DNA from: Sphingobacterium pedocola
GTDB taxonomy: Bacteria; Bacteroidota; Bacteroidia; Sphingobacteriales; Sphingobacteriaceae
Direction: 5' to 3'
DNA: 64,000 nucleotides
NCBI RefSeq assembly: GCF_015209965.1
Contig: NZ_MU158689.1
Location: forward strand, 841,629-905,628
Part shown: piece by piece, positions 17,655 through 26,827 of the stretch
How positions within the stretch are numbered: the first letter of the stretch is position 1
Layout of the letters: each line of letters begins with the position of its first letter
Position numbers and translations under genes: made by a program
Notes under the pieces: generated by a model
Told to the model about the DNA's origin: nothing
Database searches by the model: none
What the model saw: the letters and a program-made list of their open reading frames with translations, nothing else

Positions 17655-18926
17655 TTAGAGCTCTATAGTTTGAATGCGGTCAGGACCTACAGACAAATAT
17701 TTGATAGGAACTTCTAGCGCTTTTTCTAAGTATGCAATGTAATTTGCTAATGCTGTTGGAATTTCATCTTTGCTACGGATGCCTGTTAAATCTTGATTCC
17801 ATCCTTCGATTTCTTCGAGAACTGGTTCTGCTGTATGGGTGATAATCTCATAAGGCATATAATCAATTACCTCACCGTTATATTTGTAGTGTGTACATGC
17901 GTAGATTTTATCAAATGTATCCAACACATCTGCTTTCATCATGATTAACTCGGTTACACCATTTAACATGATAGCATATTTCAATGCTGGGATATCAATC
18001 CATCCTGTACGGCGTGCGCGACCGGTAGTCGCACCAAATTCGTGTCCCAATTGACGTAATCTCTCACCGGTTTCGTCATCCAACTCGGTTGGAAAGGGGC
18101 CACCGCCAACGCGTGTCGCATAGGCTTTGAAGATGCCATATACTTCCCCAATTTTATTTGGAGCAATCCCCAATCCGGTACAAGCTCCAGCAGTGGTCGT
18201 ATTGGATGAGGTTACAAAAGGATAGGAACCAAAGTCGACATCCAGCAGTGTGCCTTGAGCACCTTCTGCTAAGACCTTTTTACCGTCCTTTAAATATTTA
18301 TTCACCAAATGCTCTGAATCTACATGTGGAATAGCTTTGATGAATTCAATGGCGTTTAAGAAAGCCTCTTCTTTTTCAGAGAAATCAGGTATTTCACCGT
18401 AATGAGCAAGAATTGAAAGGTGTTTCTCTTTTAATTTTTCATAACGTTCTTGGAAGTCGGGAAGTGTGGTGTCACCTACACGTAATCCGTTACGGCCCGT
18501 TTTGTCCATATAGGTGGGGCCAATGCCTTTTAACGTTGAACCGATTTTGCCTGCGCCCATTTTGGATTCGGATGCCGCATCCAATAATTGATGAGTGGGC
18601 AAGATCAAATGTGCCTTGCGTGCAAGTACCAAATTACCTTTACCAACTGGATCGAAACCCGCAGTTTTCAGATTGTCTAATTCTCTTTTTAGAATAATGG
18701 GATCTATGACGACACCATTACCGATTAGATTTAGGATTCCCTCATTGAAAATTCCCGATGGGATCGTGTTCAAAACAAATTTTTTGTTGTCAAACTCCAA
18801 TGTGTGTCCGGCATTAGGACCGCCTTGAAAGCGAGCGATTAAATCGTACTTTGGACAGAAAACGTCCACGATTTTTCCTTTACCCTCGTCGCCCCATTGT
18901 AGGCCCAATAGCACATCAACTTGCAT
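17655..18926 (-). CDS. purA: Adenylosuccinate synthetase
   Basis: This enzyme joins IMP and aspartate using GTP to make adenylosuccinate, the first committed step of AMP synthesis. The P-loop-like GLQWGDEGKGKIVD is at the N terminus. GGPNAGHT, GNGVVIDP, GSTLKGIGPTYMDKTGRNGLR, AEGAQGTLLDVDFGSYPFVTSSNTT, and GATTGRARRTGW are all present. The length of 423 residues is standard. It lies downstream of the fur-type gene, separated by a terminator hairpin, so it probably has its own promoter. The order relA-fur-purA recurs in Bacteroidota. Confidence 0.97.
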   Translation of the reverse strand: MQVDVLLGLQWGDEGKGKIVDVFCPKYDLIARFQGGPNAGHTLEFDNKKFVLNTIPSGIFNEGILNLIGNGVVIDPIILKRELDNLKTAGFDPVGKGNLVLARKAHLILPTHQLLDAASESKMGAGKIGSTLKGIGPTYMDKTGRNGLRVGDTTLPDFQERYEKLKEKHLSILAHYGEIPDFSEKEEAFLNAIEFIKAIPHVDSEHLVNKYLKDGKKVLAEGAQGTLLDVDFGSYPFVTSSNTTTAGACTGLGIAPNKIGEVYGIFKAYATRVGGGPFPTELDDETGERLRQLGHEFGATTGRARRTGWIDIPALKYAIMLNGVTELIMMKADVLDTFDKIYACTHYKYNGEVIDYMPYEIITHTAEPVLEEIEGWNQDLTGIRSKDEIPTALANYIAYLEKALEVPIKYLSVGPDRIQTIEL

Positions 18927-18980
18927 AGTTTTTTTATATTGAGATTAATATTGAATGTATATTTCGTTTCTATTAAAAAT

Positions 18981-19015
18981 AAAATGTTCAGAAATTGCTT
19001 TTCCAATTTCTGAAC
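18981..19015 (-). terminator. Terminator of the Fur-family gene
   Basis: A perfect 12-bp inverted repeat (18986-18997 with 19004-19015, 6-nt loop) is followed on the minus strand by a T-rich tract. It lies between the fur-type gene and purA. Confidence 0.75.
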
Positions 19016-19052
19016 AAATTTAGTATATTATACGTTGGATTCGGAATTAATT

Positions 19053-19541
19053 TTAAATTACTTCCGCATGGATTTTTGGGTTGGTCTGCACTTCCTTATT
19101 TCTGCAATCTTCACATACACCATATAGATTTAGCGAGTGGTGCTTGATTTCAAACTTCAATAGCTCACCCATCATACTTTGGATTTGGTGAATACGTGGG
19201 TCACAGAATTCTACCACTTTATTACATTCTATGCAGATAATATGATCGTGTTGTTTATAGCCGTAAGACTTCTCAAATTGTGCCATATTCCGGCCGAACT
19301 GATGTTTGGTAACAAGGTCACAAGATACTAAAAGCTCTAATGTGTTGTAAACAGTGGCTCGGCTCACACGATATTTTTTATTTTTCATGTGGATATACAA
19401 GGACTCCACATCGAAATGGTCTGTTCTTGAATAGATCTCCTCCAAAATAGCATATCGCTCTGGAGTCTTCCTTAAATTTTTGTTTTCTAAGTAAGCTTCA
19501 AAAATTTTTTTGACTGTTCCGTAATTTTCAGCTTGATTCAT
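19053..19541 (-). CDS. Fur-family transcriptional repressor
   Basis: This is a metal-dependent DNA-binding regulator (Fur/Zur/PerR family). The winged-helix part spans about residues 15-90 ([40 protein letters not shown]). The dimerisation part carries the regulatory-metal histidines ([22 protein letters not shown]) and two CxxC pairs (CIEC and CEDC) forming a structural zinc site. The length of 162 residues is ordinary. The sequence alone does not separate Fur from PerR or Zur. It lies 78 nt downstream of relA/spoT on the same strand. Confidence 0.93.
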   Translation of the reverse strand: MNQAENYGTVKKIFEAYLENKNLRKTPERYAILEEIYSRTDHFDVESLYIHMKNKKYRVSRATVYNTLELLVSCDLVTKHQFGRNMAQFEKSYGYKQHDHIICIECNKVVEFCDPRIHQIQSMMGELLKFEIKHHSLNLYGVCEDCRNKEVQTNPKIHAEVI

Positions 19542-19619
19542 AGTTTTTATTACTCCTGAACAAATTTACCAATTTCTAATCTATTTTTTGCATTAATATA
19601 AAATCTGATATTTAAATGA

Positions 19620-21827
19620 TTAATTTTCAGATTCGTATCGTGTTACGCTCGTGATTCCTGTTACCTGCTTTAAATGTTTAATCAGATTGTCTAATTGCTC
19701 CGTATTGTTAACATGCACCATGATGTTTCCTTCAAAAATACCTTCGTTACTGGATATGGATAAGGATCGGATATTTACTTTAAATTCTTGTGAGATAACG
19801 GTTGTAAGTTGATTAACAAGCCCCACATCATCGATACCGATAATCCGTATCCCAGTTAAAAAGGCAGTATCGTGCTGGGAAGATGCCCATTTTGCTTTCA
19901 ATATTCGATAGCCATAGTTCGCCATTAATTTGGACGCGTTTGGACATGATGTGCGATGGATTTTTATGCCATCATTTACCGTTAGAAAACCAAAAATGTC
20001 ATCTCCAGGGATGGGATTGCAACAAGGTGCCAATGTATAATCTATCTTCTGATAGTCATCACCAATTAAGATCGTGTCAACATCTTTTTTGTTGATTTTC
20101 TCAACTAACCCTGAAATATGAGATGCAAACTGATTACTTGTCACCTCAGGTAATTTTTCATTCGCTACATACTCTCTCAAATTCTTGATGTCGATGACGC
20201 CTTTCGCAACGTTATAGAATAACTCTTGGGAACTGGGGAACTTGAAATAATTGGCGATCTTATTGATATTGTCTGTGTTGTAAGTGATTTTTAAGGATTT
20301 TAGTTTGCGCTCTAATGTTTCTTTGCCATCTTCCGCAACACGTCTTTTTTCTTCCTTTAGTGAAGACCTGATCTTGCCCTTTGCTTTTGCCGTAATAACA
20401 AAATTTAACCAATCTTCTTTTGGTGTTTGTTTGCTGGACGTGATAATTTCAACTTGGTCACCATTTTGCAAAGGGTGGCTAAGTGGCACTAATTTATGGT
20501 TCACTTTCGCTCCAATACAGGTTGCCCCGATATCGGAGTGTATCTCAAAAGCAAAGTCTAAAGCTGTTGCCCCATTCGGTAATTGAATCAATGTGCCTTT
20601 CGGTGTAAAAATGAATATCTCATCAGAGAAGAGGTTCATCTTAAAATCATCCAGAAAATCCAGTGCATTTGGCTCGGGATTACCTAGAACGTCTCTTACT
20701 TTTTGAATCCATTGATCCAATCCATTATCGGAATTAGATTCTTTGTACTTCCAGTGTGCGGCAAATCCTTTTTCAGCAATTTCGTTCATTCTCCTGGTAC
20801 GGATCTGTACTTCCACCCATTGTCCCCTAGGGCCCATTACTGTGGTGTGTAGGGATTCGTATCCATTCCCTTTAGGTGAAGATACCCAATCGCGTAAACG
20901 GTCTGGATTTGGACGGTAAAGATCTGTAATGATGGAGTAAACCTTCCAACATTCTGTTTTTTCCTTATCAATATCGGTATCTATGATGACGCGAATGGCA
21001 AATAAATCGTATACCTCCTCAAAGGGAATCGATTTTTTACGCATTTTGTTCCAGATGGAATGAATTGATTTTGGTCGACCAAACACATTTGCAGTGATGC
21101 CCTGTTCTATCAATATTTCTTTTACCGGAGCAATAAAATCAGCAACGAATTTTTCTCTTTCTGCCTTTTTTTCATTTAATTTTTTGGCGATAAACTTATA
21201 CGTGTCCGGGTCCGTATATTTCATGGAGAGGTCTTCCAGCTCCGATTTAATCGCGTAAAGTCCCAATCGGTGAGCTAAGGGGGCGTATAGATAGCTTGTC
21301 TCCGAGGCAATCTTCAATTGTTTGTGACGCGCCATAAACTCCATTGTACGCATGTTGTGCAGGCGATCGGCAAGCTTGATGAGGATCACGCGTACATCAT
21401 CGGCTAGGGTCAAGAGCATTTTTCGAAAATTTTCTGCCTGAATGGAGCTATTGGGATCAAATACGCCTGCAATTTTTGTTAAGCCATCAATAATCCGCGC
21501 TACTTTTTTTCCAAATTGATCTTCTATGTCGCGGAGTGTCATACTGGTGTCTTCCACCACGTCATGCAATAATGAACATACGATAGAAGTGGTTCCTAAG
21601 CCAATTTCTTCTGCAGCAATTTGGGCGACAGCAATAGGATGGTATATATAAGGTTCGCCGGATTTTCTGCGCATTTCTTTATGGCTTTCCAGCGCCAAGT
21701 CGAAAGCTTTTCTAATCTCTTGCTTATCTCCTTTTTGTAAGGTAGGTTTGCACGCTCTTAATAAAGCTCTATATCTTTTACGAATTTCTTTGTTTTCCGC
21801 CTCAATATCAATCACATATTCTTCCAT
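19620..21827 (-). CDS. RelA/SpoT bifunctional (p)ppGpp synthetase/hydrolase
   Basis: This enzyme makes and degrades the alarmone (p)ppGpp in the stringent response. The HD hydrolase domain is intact: His63 in YHPIAVA and His88-Asp89 in LLHDVVEDT, followed by LIKLADRLHNMRT. The synthetase domain (about 230-350) has the SPKGNGYESLHTTV region. The TGS domain begins near residue 395 (IFTPKGTLIQLPNGATALDFAFEIHS), and the C-terminal ACT domain covers about 660-735. The intact HD motif argues for a bifunctional Rel/SpoT enzyme rather than a synthetase-only RelA. At 735 residues it is typical for the phylum. It heads the relA-fur unit. Confidence 0.95.
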   Translation of the reverse strand: MEEYVIDIEAENKEIRKRYRALLRACKPTLQKGDKQEIRKAFDLALESHKEMRRKSGEPYIYHPIAVAQIAAEEIGLGTTSIVCSLLHDVVEDTSMTLRDIEDQFGKKVARIIDGLTKIAGVFDPNSSIQAENFRKMLLTLADDVRVILIKLADRLHNMRTMEFMARHKQLKIASETSYLYAPLAHRLGLYAIKSELEDLSMKYTDPDTYKFIAKKLNEKKAEREKFVADFIAPVKEILIEQGITANVFGRPKSIHSIWNKMRKKSIPFEEVYDLFAIRVIIDTDIDKEKTECWKVYSIITDLYRPNPDRLRDWVSSPKGNGYESLHTTVMGPRGQWVEVQIRTRRMNEIAEKGFAAHWKYKESNSDNGLDQWIQKVRDVLGNPEPNALDFLDDFKMNLFSDEIFIFTPKGTLIQLPNGATALDFAFEIHSDIGATCIGAKVNHKLVPLSHPLQNGDQVEIITSSKQTPKEDWLNFVITAKAKGKIRSSLKEEKRRVAEDGKETLERKLKSLKITYNTDNINKIANYFKFPSSQELFYNVAKGVIDIKNLREYVANEKLPEVTSNQFASHISGLVEKINKKDVDTILIGDDYQKIDYTLAPCCNPIPGDDIFGFLTVNDGIKIHRTSCPNASKLMANYGYRILKAKWASSQHDTAFLTGIRIIGIDDVGLVNQLTTVISQEFKVNIRSLSISSNEGIFEGNIMVHVNNTEQLDNLIKHLKQVTGITSVTRYESEN

Positions 21828-22060
21828 AAAAACTATTTCTTTTTTTCGTAATATCAGTGAATTTTACTAATTTTATTTAATGGTTTGAAGATAAGCTTTT
21901 GGGACTTATTATTAAACAGATAAAATTAAGAAATTTTAGTTTAATTTAAAAGGGTTTTCGCTGTTTTTGTTGATGAAAACCTGCATGAGCTTCCCCGAAA
22001 AAACAAAACTAGTAGAGACAGCTTATGCAAGCTTCGTCGCCATTGACAACATTTATTCTG

Positions 22061-22702
22061 ATGAAAAAATGCGTATATGCACAGCTTTTAATTGGTTACC
22101 TAGTTTTCGGTTCAGATAGCTACGGGCAGTCTTTGACTTTACCCCATTATGGTGCAGGTACACCCGAAATAGTCGAATTTTATACCACGACTAAGTTGGA
22201 ATCTGGTGAAATTGTACCGTGGTTTCCAATCGAAGAGGTGGTAATTGTGGCTAATCGGATCTGGAAAAATGAAGAGCAACGTCAGAACTATTTTAGATTG
22301 AAAAGAAATGTAGTGCGGGTACTTCCATACGCGATATACGCGCAAAAAAGATATGAGAAACTGGATAGAGATCTTGCTTTGGCTAATTCTAAAAAAGAAG
22401 AAAGAAGATTAATAAAAGCCTGCGAGGATGAGATAAAACAGAAAATAAATTCTGAAGTTAAAAATTTATCTATTTATCAGGGTAAAATTTTGATTAAGTT
22501 AATAGAAAGGCAGACAGGTAATACCAGCTACGATCTAGTAAAAGATATGAAAGGGGGAGTGACCGCCTTTGTTTACCAGGGAGTCGCCCGGGTATTCGGT
22601 CACAATTTAAAAACCACTTTTGATCCTAAAGAGGACTTTGAAATAGAAAATATCATTCGCGAATATGAACGTGTAAGACCGATCAGCAATCCATATCAAT
22701 AG
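22061..22702 (+). CDS. DUF4294 domain protein (secreted)
   Basis: This is a member of the Bacteroidota-specific DUF4294 family with no known function. The start at 22061 gives a signal peptide (MKKCVYAQLLIGYLVFGSDSYGQ) followed by the conserved EIVPWFPIEEVVIVANR and the helical RLKRNVVRVLPYAIYAQKRYEKLD. An in-frame ATG 36 nt upstream would place 12 extra residues before the signal peptide. A charged helical region follows, and the C-terminal LIKLIERQTGNTSYDLVKDMKGG is also typical. It is the first gene of a compact group with the glutathione peroxidase gene (8 nt apart). Confidence 0.85.
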   Translation: MKKCVYAQLLIGYLVFGSDSYGQSLTLPHYGAGTPEIVEFYTTTKLESGEIVPWFPIEEVVIVANRIWKNEEQRQNYFRLKRNVVRVLPYAIYAQKRYEKLDRDLALANSKKEERRLIKACEDEIKQKINSEVKNLSIYQGKILIKLIERQTGNTSYDLVKDMKGGVTAFVYQGVARVFGHNLKTTFDPKEDFEIENIIREYERVRPISNPYQ

Positions 22703-22709
22703 CAGATAA

Positions 22710-23201
22710 ATGAAGACGATCTACGATTATAAAGTCCAGGAGTTCTCCGGTAATGAAAAATCTTTACATGATTATACAGGGAAGGTAGTACTCATTGTAA
22801 ATACTGCGAGCAGGTGTTACTTTAGAAAGCAATTTCAAACCCTGGAAAAACTTTATCTTAAGTACAAAGGGCAAGGGTTTGAGATCTTGGCATTTCCCTC
22901 CAATGATTTTCTGAACCAAGAACCGCGAACAGGGGTTAATCTGGAAACTTACTGCCGTCTGCAGCAACAAATCTCTTTTCCTGTTTTCAAACGTATACAT
23001 GTTAAAGGGGATTACGTTCACCCCTTGTATAAATTCCTACAGACAAAAGAATTAAACGGGAATATTAATGTGAGACCTTTTTGGAATTTTCATAAGTATC
23101 TAATTAACAAGAATGGAGAAGTTGTAGACTACTATTACGCGTTTACAGATCCCCTTTCCAACAAAATACAAAACCGCATCGAACATTTGCTTTCCCAGTA
23201 A
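22710..23201 (+). CDS. Glutathione peroxidase-family thiol peroxidase
   Basis: This is a thioredoxin-fold peroxidase of the GPx family that reduces hydroperoxides. The peroxidatic Cys36 sits in NTASRCYF (usually N-V-A-S-x-C-G-F), Gln70 in NQEPR and Trp-Asn in FWNFHKYL complete the active site. Cys82 in ETYCRLQQQISFPVF occupies the helix position of the resolving Cys in thioredoxin-dependent GPx enzymes. FPSND replaces the common FPCNQ. It is cytoplasmic (no signal). The reductant is more likely thioredoxin, or possibly bacillithiol given the adjacent bshB1, than glutathione; that is inference. Confidence 0.88.
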   Translation: MKTIYDYKVQEFSGNEKSLHDYTGKVVLIVNTASRCYFRKQFQTLEKLYLKYKGQGFEILAFPSNDFLNQEPRTGVNLETYCRLQQQISFPVFKRIHVKGDYVHPLYKFLQTKELNGNINVRPFWNFHKYLINKNGEVVDYYYAFTDPLSNKIQNRIEHLLSQ

Positions 23202-23216
23202 ATTGTCGGAATTCTG

Positions 23217-23224
23217 TACCTTTG
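23217..23224 (+). promoter_or_regulatory. -7 box in front of bshB1
   Basis: TACCTTTG matches the Bacteroidota -7 consensus TAnnTTTG and lies 16 nt before the start codon, predicting a short leader. No clear -33 box is seen at the standard distance. Confidence 0.45.
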
Positions 23225-23240
23225 TACAAACAATAATAAC

Positions 23241-23960
23241 ATGAGATTAGACTTGATGGTGATGACTGTACATCCAGACGATGCTGAATTGGGCGCCGGA
23301 GGTACAATCGCTAAATATGTTACAGAAGGAAAAAAAGTGGGTATTATAGATCTTACCCGCGGAGAATTAGGCACAAGGGGCACTGCAATTACGCGAGCGC
23401 AGGAGGCCAGCGCAGCGGCAGAAATTTTAGGTGTAGAGTTGCGGGAAAACTTGGAGCTGCGAGACGGTTTTTTCTTAAACGAAGAAATTTCTCAATTAGC
23501 TATTATCCGTATAATACGAAAGTACCGTCCGGAGGTGATTATTACAAACGCTTGGGATGACCGTCATCCTGACCATGGTAGAGCAAGCAAATTGGTCAAC
23601 GATGCTGTTTTTTTATCCGGTCTTCGACGCGTAGAGACAGAGTTAGACGGCGTGACTCAAGAGGCTTTCCGACCGAGGTTACAGCTACAGCTTATTCAAG
23701 ATAAATATATCCAGCCCCACGTGATCTTAGATATATCCGATTACTGGGACATCAAAGAAAAATCAATTTTAGCGTATAAAACGCAGTTTAACGCTTCATC
23801 TGATGATGATGGTCCACAGACATATATTTCGAACCCGGATTTTATGGAATATACTAGGGGGAGAGCTAGGGAACTTGGTCGAAATATACAGGTGAAATAT
23901 GGCGAAGGGTTTACAGCCCGAAAATTGTTGGGTGTACAAGACTTGTTTGATCTTATTTAA
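23241..23960 (+). CDS. bshB1: Bacillithiol biosynthesis deacetylase BshB1
   Basis: This zinc-dependent deacetylase removes the acetyl group from GlcNAc-malate, the second step of bacillithiol synthesis. It belongs to the LmbE/PIG-L family. The metal-binding HPDDAE is at residues 12-17, followed by TRGELGTRGT, RENLELRDGFF and the distal HPDHGRAS metal/catalytic motif. At 239 residues it matches the BshB1 subgroup. BshA and BshC are not in the window. The 3' end overlaps the convergent ribF gene by 8 nt. It implies that this organism uses bacillithiol as a low-molecular-weight thiol. Confidence 0.93.
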   Translation: MRLDLMVMTVHPDDAELGAGGTIAKYVTEGKKVGIIDLTRGELGTRGTAITRAQEASAAAEILGVELRENLELRDGFFLNEEISQLAIIRIIRKYRPEVIITNAWDDRHPDHGRASKLVNDAVFLSGLRRVETELDGVTQEAFRPRLQLQLIQDKYIQPHVILDISDYWDIKEKSILAYKTQFNASSDDDGPQTYISNPDFMEYTRGRARELGRNIQVKYGEGFTARKLLGVQDLFDLI

Positions 23961-24927
23961 AGTAATTTCTGATTGCGTCCTCGTCTTTTTTAATCTGATG
24001 TTGGAGGTCTTCTAAATTGTCAAATCGCTCATCGTGGCGTACAAAATGCAAGAACTTAATGCGTAATGTTTTTGAATAAAGATCATCTTTAAAGTCCAAT
24101 AGATTCACTTCAATTTTACGGTTCATGCCATCTACGGTAGGTCTTGTGCCAATATAGCACATGCCTTTTGCCAAGGCAATAGGTTCGGGATGTATGTAAT
24201 CTCCCGGGCCTATCGAAGGAACCTTCGGATAGATTTCCACCTCTACGGCGTAAATACCATAAGCGGGAATAAGTTTATGCCCTTCATGTACATGTAAATT
24301 GGCTGTAGGAAAACCGATCTGCCGGCCGATTTGATCACCTCTTACAATCGTGCCCGTCAATTCAAATGGATATCCCAGATATCTGTTGGCTGTATCTACA
24401 TCACCTTTAATAAGTGCTTCACGAATGCGGGTAGACGAGACGGCTACATAATCAATATCCTGTTCAGGAATTTGGTCTACACCGAAATCGAATATTTCGG
24501 AAAAGAGGACTAAGTCTTCGATAGAACCAGTTCTATTCTTTCCGAAATGGTGGTCATAGCCAATGATGATTTTTTTTGTACCTAATTTTTCAACTAACAC
24601 ATTTCGAATATATTCCTCTGGATTTTGATTGGAAAAATCGCGCGTAAATGGAGTAATAATTAAATGGTCTAATCCTGCTAATGCGAGACGATGTGTTTTT
24701 TCCTCAATATCATTAATCAATTTCAAAGCCTCATCATCAGGGTTAATGATTAATCTGGGGTGTGGAAAAAAGGTCAAAAGAACAGATTCTCCGTCGTTTT
24801 CTCTCGCGCAATCTACCAATTTTTTTAAAATCTTTTGATGCCCAACATGGACGCCGTCGAAGGTGCCTATGGTTACGATCGCATTCGCTAACGTATTGAA
24901 TTCTTCAAGATTCCTGTATATTTTCAT
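23953..24927 (-). CDS. ribF: Bifunctional riboflavin kinase / FAD synthetase
   Basis: This enzyme converts riboflavin to FMN and then FAD. The N-terminal FAD synthetase (nucleotidyltransferase) domain has TIGTFDGVHVGHQKIL and later IIIGYDHHFGKNRTG and VSSTRIREAL. The C-terminal riboflavin kinase domain has GDQIGRQIGFPTANL and IEVNLLDFKDDLYSKTLRI. The length of 324 residues is standard. It is the last gene of the ftsX-DUF3098-uppP-truB-ribF run on the minus strand, 102 nt after truB. No FMN riboswitch-like structure was recognised in that gap. Confidence 0.96.
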   Translation of the reverse strand: MKIYRNLEEFNTLANAIVTIGTFDGVHVGHQKILKKLVDCARENDGESVLLTFFPHPRLIINPDDEALKLINDIEEKTHRLALAGLDHLIITPFTRDFSNQNPEEYIRNVLVEKLGTKKIIIGYDHHFGKNRTGSIEDLVLFSEIFDFGVDQIPEQDIDYVAVSSTRIREALIKGDVDTANRYLGYPFELTGTIVRGDQIGRQIGFPTANLHVHEGHKLIPAYGIYAVEVEIYPKVPSIGPGDYIHPEPIALAKGMCYIGTRPTVDGMNRKIEVNLLDFKDDLYSKTLRIKFLHFVRHDERFDNLEDLQHQIKKDEDAIRNYFK

Positions 24928-25029
24928 CTATAAATTACTTTTTAAAGGTGATGCTTACCCGCCCCCCAGAGGGAAGACATGAGCTACTTTTTATGTCCTT
25001 TTTTGGATTGCAGCTCATGCAGGTTTCAT

Positions 25030-25767
25030 TTATAAAGGCCTTTTCTCAATTACGGTACTTTTTTGTACTCTTATCGTTTGAATTAAATCTTCTAAATTCC
25101 AAGCGTTATCTACATGAAATTCGCCACTCATGGTACGACGTAAAGCGGAGAGGTGAGCGCCGTTTTGTAGCGCTTTTCCAAAATCATGCGCGATAGAGCG
25201 TATATAAGTTCCCTTCGAACACTTAATCTTGAAGAAGATCAACGGAAGTTCTATTTTCTCGATCTCAAACTCTTGTATAGATACTTTGCGGGATTTCATT
25301 TCAACTTCCTCTCCCCGTCGTGCCTTTTCGTACAGACGTTCTCCATTAATTTTAATCGCAGAATGAGCCGGTGGAAATTGATCTAGCTCTCCGACAAAAG
25401 ATCGAGCTACTTCTTTTATCTGATCTTCTGTGAGGTGTTCGATATCAAATGTTTGATCGATTTCTGTTTCCAAATCATACGAGGGAGTAGTCGCTCCTAA
25501 CGTAATTGTACCGGTATATTCCTTGTTTTCTGCCTGAAACAAATCAATTTTTTTAGTGAATTTTCCAGTGCAAATAATTAATAACCCGGTTGCTAGAGGA
25601 TCTAAGGTGCCGGCATGTCCCACTTTTAATTTAAGGGGCTTCATGGTATTTCGTAGTTTACCTACCACATCGAAACTTGTCCAGGTCAATGGTTTATCGA
25701 CCAATAGTACCTCTCCCTCAGCGAAGGAGAAAGTAGATTTGTTTTTTTCTTCTTGAATGTTCTCCAT
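25030..25767 (-). CDS. truB: tRNA pseudouridine(55) synthase TruB
   Basis: This enzyme isomerises U55 of the tRNA T loop to pseudouridine. The N-terminal VDKPLTWTSFDVVGKLR, the catalytic-Asp motif GHAGTLDPLATGLLI, TLGATTPSYDLETEI, QFPPAHSAIKINGERLYEKARRG, and CSKGTYIRSIAHDFG are all present. At 245 residues it lacks an extended PUA domain, as is usual in Bacteroidota. Its ATG overlaps the uppP stop codon by one base (TAATG), so the two are translationally coupled. Confidence 0.96.
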   Translation of the reverse strand: MENIQEEKNKSTFSFAEGEVLLVDKPLTWTSFDVVGKLRNTMKPLKLKVGHAGTLDPLATGLLIICTGKFTKKIDLFQAENKEYTGTITLGATTPSYDLETEIDQTFDIEHLTEDQIKEVARSFVGELDQFPPAHSAIKINGERLYEKARRGEEVEMKSRKVSIQEFEIEKIELPLIFFKIKCSKGTYIRSIAHDFGKALQNGAHLSALRRTMSGEFHVDNAWNLEDLIQTIRVQKSTVIEKRPL

Positions 25768-26561
25768 TAAATCACTTGTAAGCTATGTCCGCTAAGCAGC
25801 ATAACTATAATAATCATTCCCAACACAATCCTATACCATCCAAAAGCCTTGAAACCATATTTTGTCAGGATATCGATGAATGTTTTAATCGCCACGATGG
25901 CCACGATAAAACCCACGACATTCCCAATGATAAGTAAGTTGATTTCCTCATTACTTATCGTATTGCCATCTTTAAAAAAACTGTAAAGCTTAACCAACGA
26001 AGCGCCAAGCATCATAGGTATCGCTAAAAAAAACGAAAATTCCGCTGCGGCCTTACGTGTCAATTTTTGTGTCATACCACCCACAATGGTACTTGCTGAT
26101 CTCGAGGTACCTGGAATCAGCGCTAAACATTGGTAACAGCCAATAATGAAGGCCTGTTTGAATGAAATATCATCCGAGTCGGCAATCTGTGGTTTGTTAA
26201 ACCATTTATCAACAAAGAGCAAAATAATTCCGCCTATAACCAGTGTAAATCCTACCATTAAGGGGCTTTCCAAAAACGAATCAATAGCATCATTGAATAC
26301 GAAGCCTAAAATAGAGGCGGGAATAGCTGCCGCAACCAATTTATAATAAAAGTCTAACGATTTAAAAAAACGTTTCCAGTACAATACCAGTACGGAAAGT
26401 ATTGTGCCTAATTGGATGAAGATTGTGAAAAGTTTTACAAAATTCGAAGGTTCCAAACCCATTAGGGCTGTACCGATAATCATATGTCCAGTAGAGGATA
26501 CAGGTAGAAATTCTGTTAATCCTTCAATAATGGCTAAAATAATAGCCTCTAAATAACTCAT
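25767..26561 (-). CDS. uppP: Undecaprenyl-diphosphate phosphatase
   Basis: This membrane phosphatase (UppP/BacA) recycles undecaprenyl pyrophosphate for peptidoglycan and other cell-envelope polymers. It has the two signature regions: EGLTEFLPVSSTGHMI at the N terminus and PGTSRSASTIVGGM near residue 150. About eight hydrophobic segments are present, and the length of 264 residues is usual. It lies 5 nt downstream of the DUF3098 gene and overlaps truB by one base, so all belong to one operon. High expression of such genes is known to confer bacitracin resistance. Confidence 0.96.
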   Translation of the reverse strand: MSYLEAIILAIIEGLTEFLPVSSTGHMIIGTALMGLEPSNFVKLFTIFIQLGTILSVLVLYWKRFFKSLDFYYKLVAAAIPASILGFVFNDAIDSFLESPLMVGFTLVIGGIILLFVDKWFNKPQIADSDDISFKQAFIIGCYQCLALIPGTSRSASTIVGGMTQKLTRKAAAEFSFFLAIPMMLGASLVKLYSFFKDGNTISNEEINLLIIGNVVGFIVAIVAIKTFIDILTKYGFKAFGWYRIVLGMIIIVMLLSGHSLQVI

Positions 26562-26566
26562 TCCTC

Positions 26567-26809
26567 TTAATTGTCTTTGTTCTTCGGTTTGTATAAAATT
26601 GCAACAAATCCAATTGCAAATCCAATAATAACAACTAAAGGAGCCAGGGTAATTTTTGTAAAGCTATAGATATCGTCTGTTCCCATCATGAACAAGAAAC
26701 CTAACGCAACAATCAGGATACTGGCCACAAATAAAATATAGTTAATTTTTTGAAATACAAATCCGCTGTATTTCTTTTCATTACTAGGCATCGTGTTTTT
26801 TAAAGCCAT
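26567..26809 (-). CDS. DUF3098 small membrane protein
   Basis: This is an 80-residue protein with two transmembrane helices (about 28-46 and 54-73) and a polar C-terminal tail, matching the DUF3098 family of Bacteroidota. The N-terminal FVFQKINYILFVASILIVALGF is characteristic. Its function is unknown. The conserved place between ftsX and uppP suggests a role in the cell envelope or division, which is inference from synteny only. Confidence 0.85.
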   Translation of the reverse strand: MALKNTMPSNEKKYSGFVFQKINYILFVASILIVALGFLFMMGTDDIYSFTKITLAPLVVIIGFAIGFVAILYKPKNKDN

Positions 26810-26827
26810 TTTTAATTTTTATAGAGG

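Noticed and set aside
22710..23201. Glutathione peroxidase considered defective because FPCNQ is replaced by FPSND
   Set aside because: Peroxidatic Cys36, Gln70, the Trp-Asn pair and a resolving Cys82 are all present, so the enzyme looks functional.
24971..25021. CATGAGCT ... AGCTCATG inverted repeat between truB and ribF, considered as an FMN riboswitch
   Set aside because: Only an 8-bp stem with a long loop is visible; none of the conserved RFN element sequences are present.
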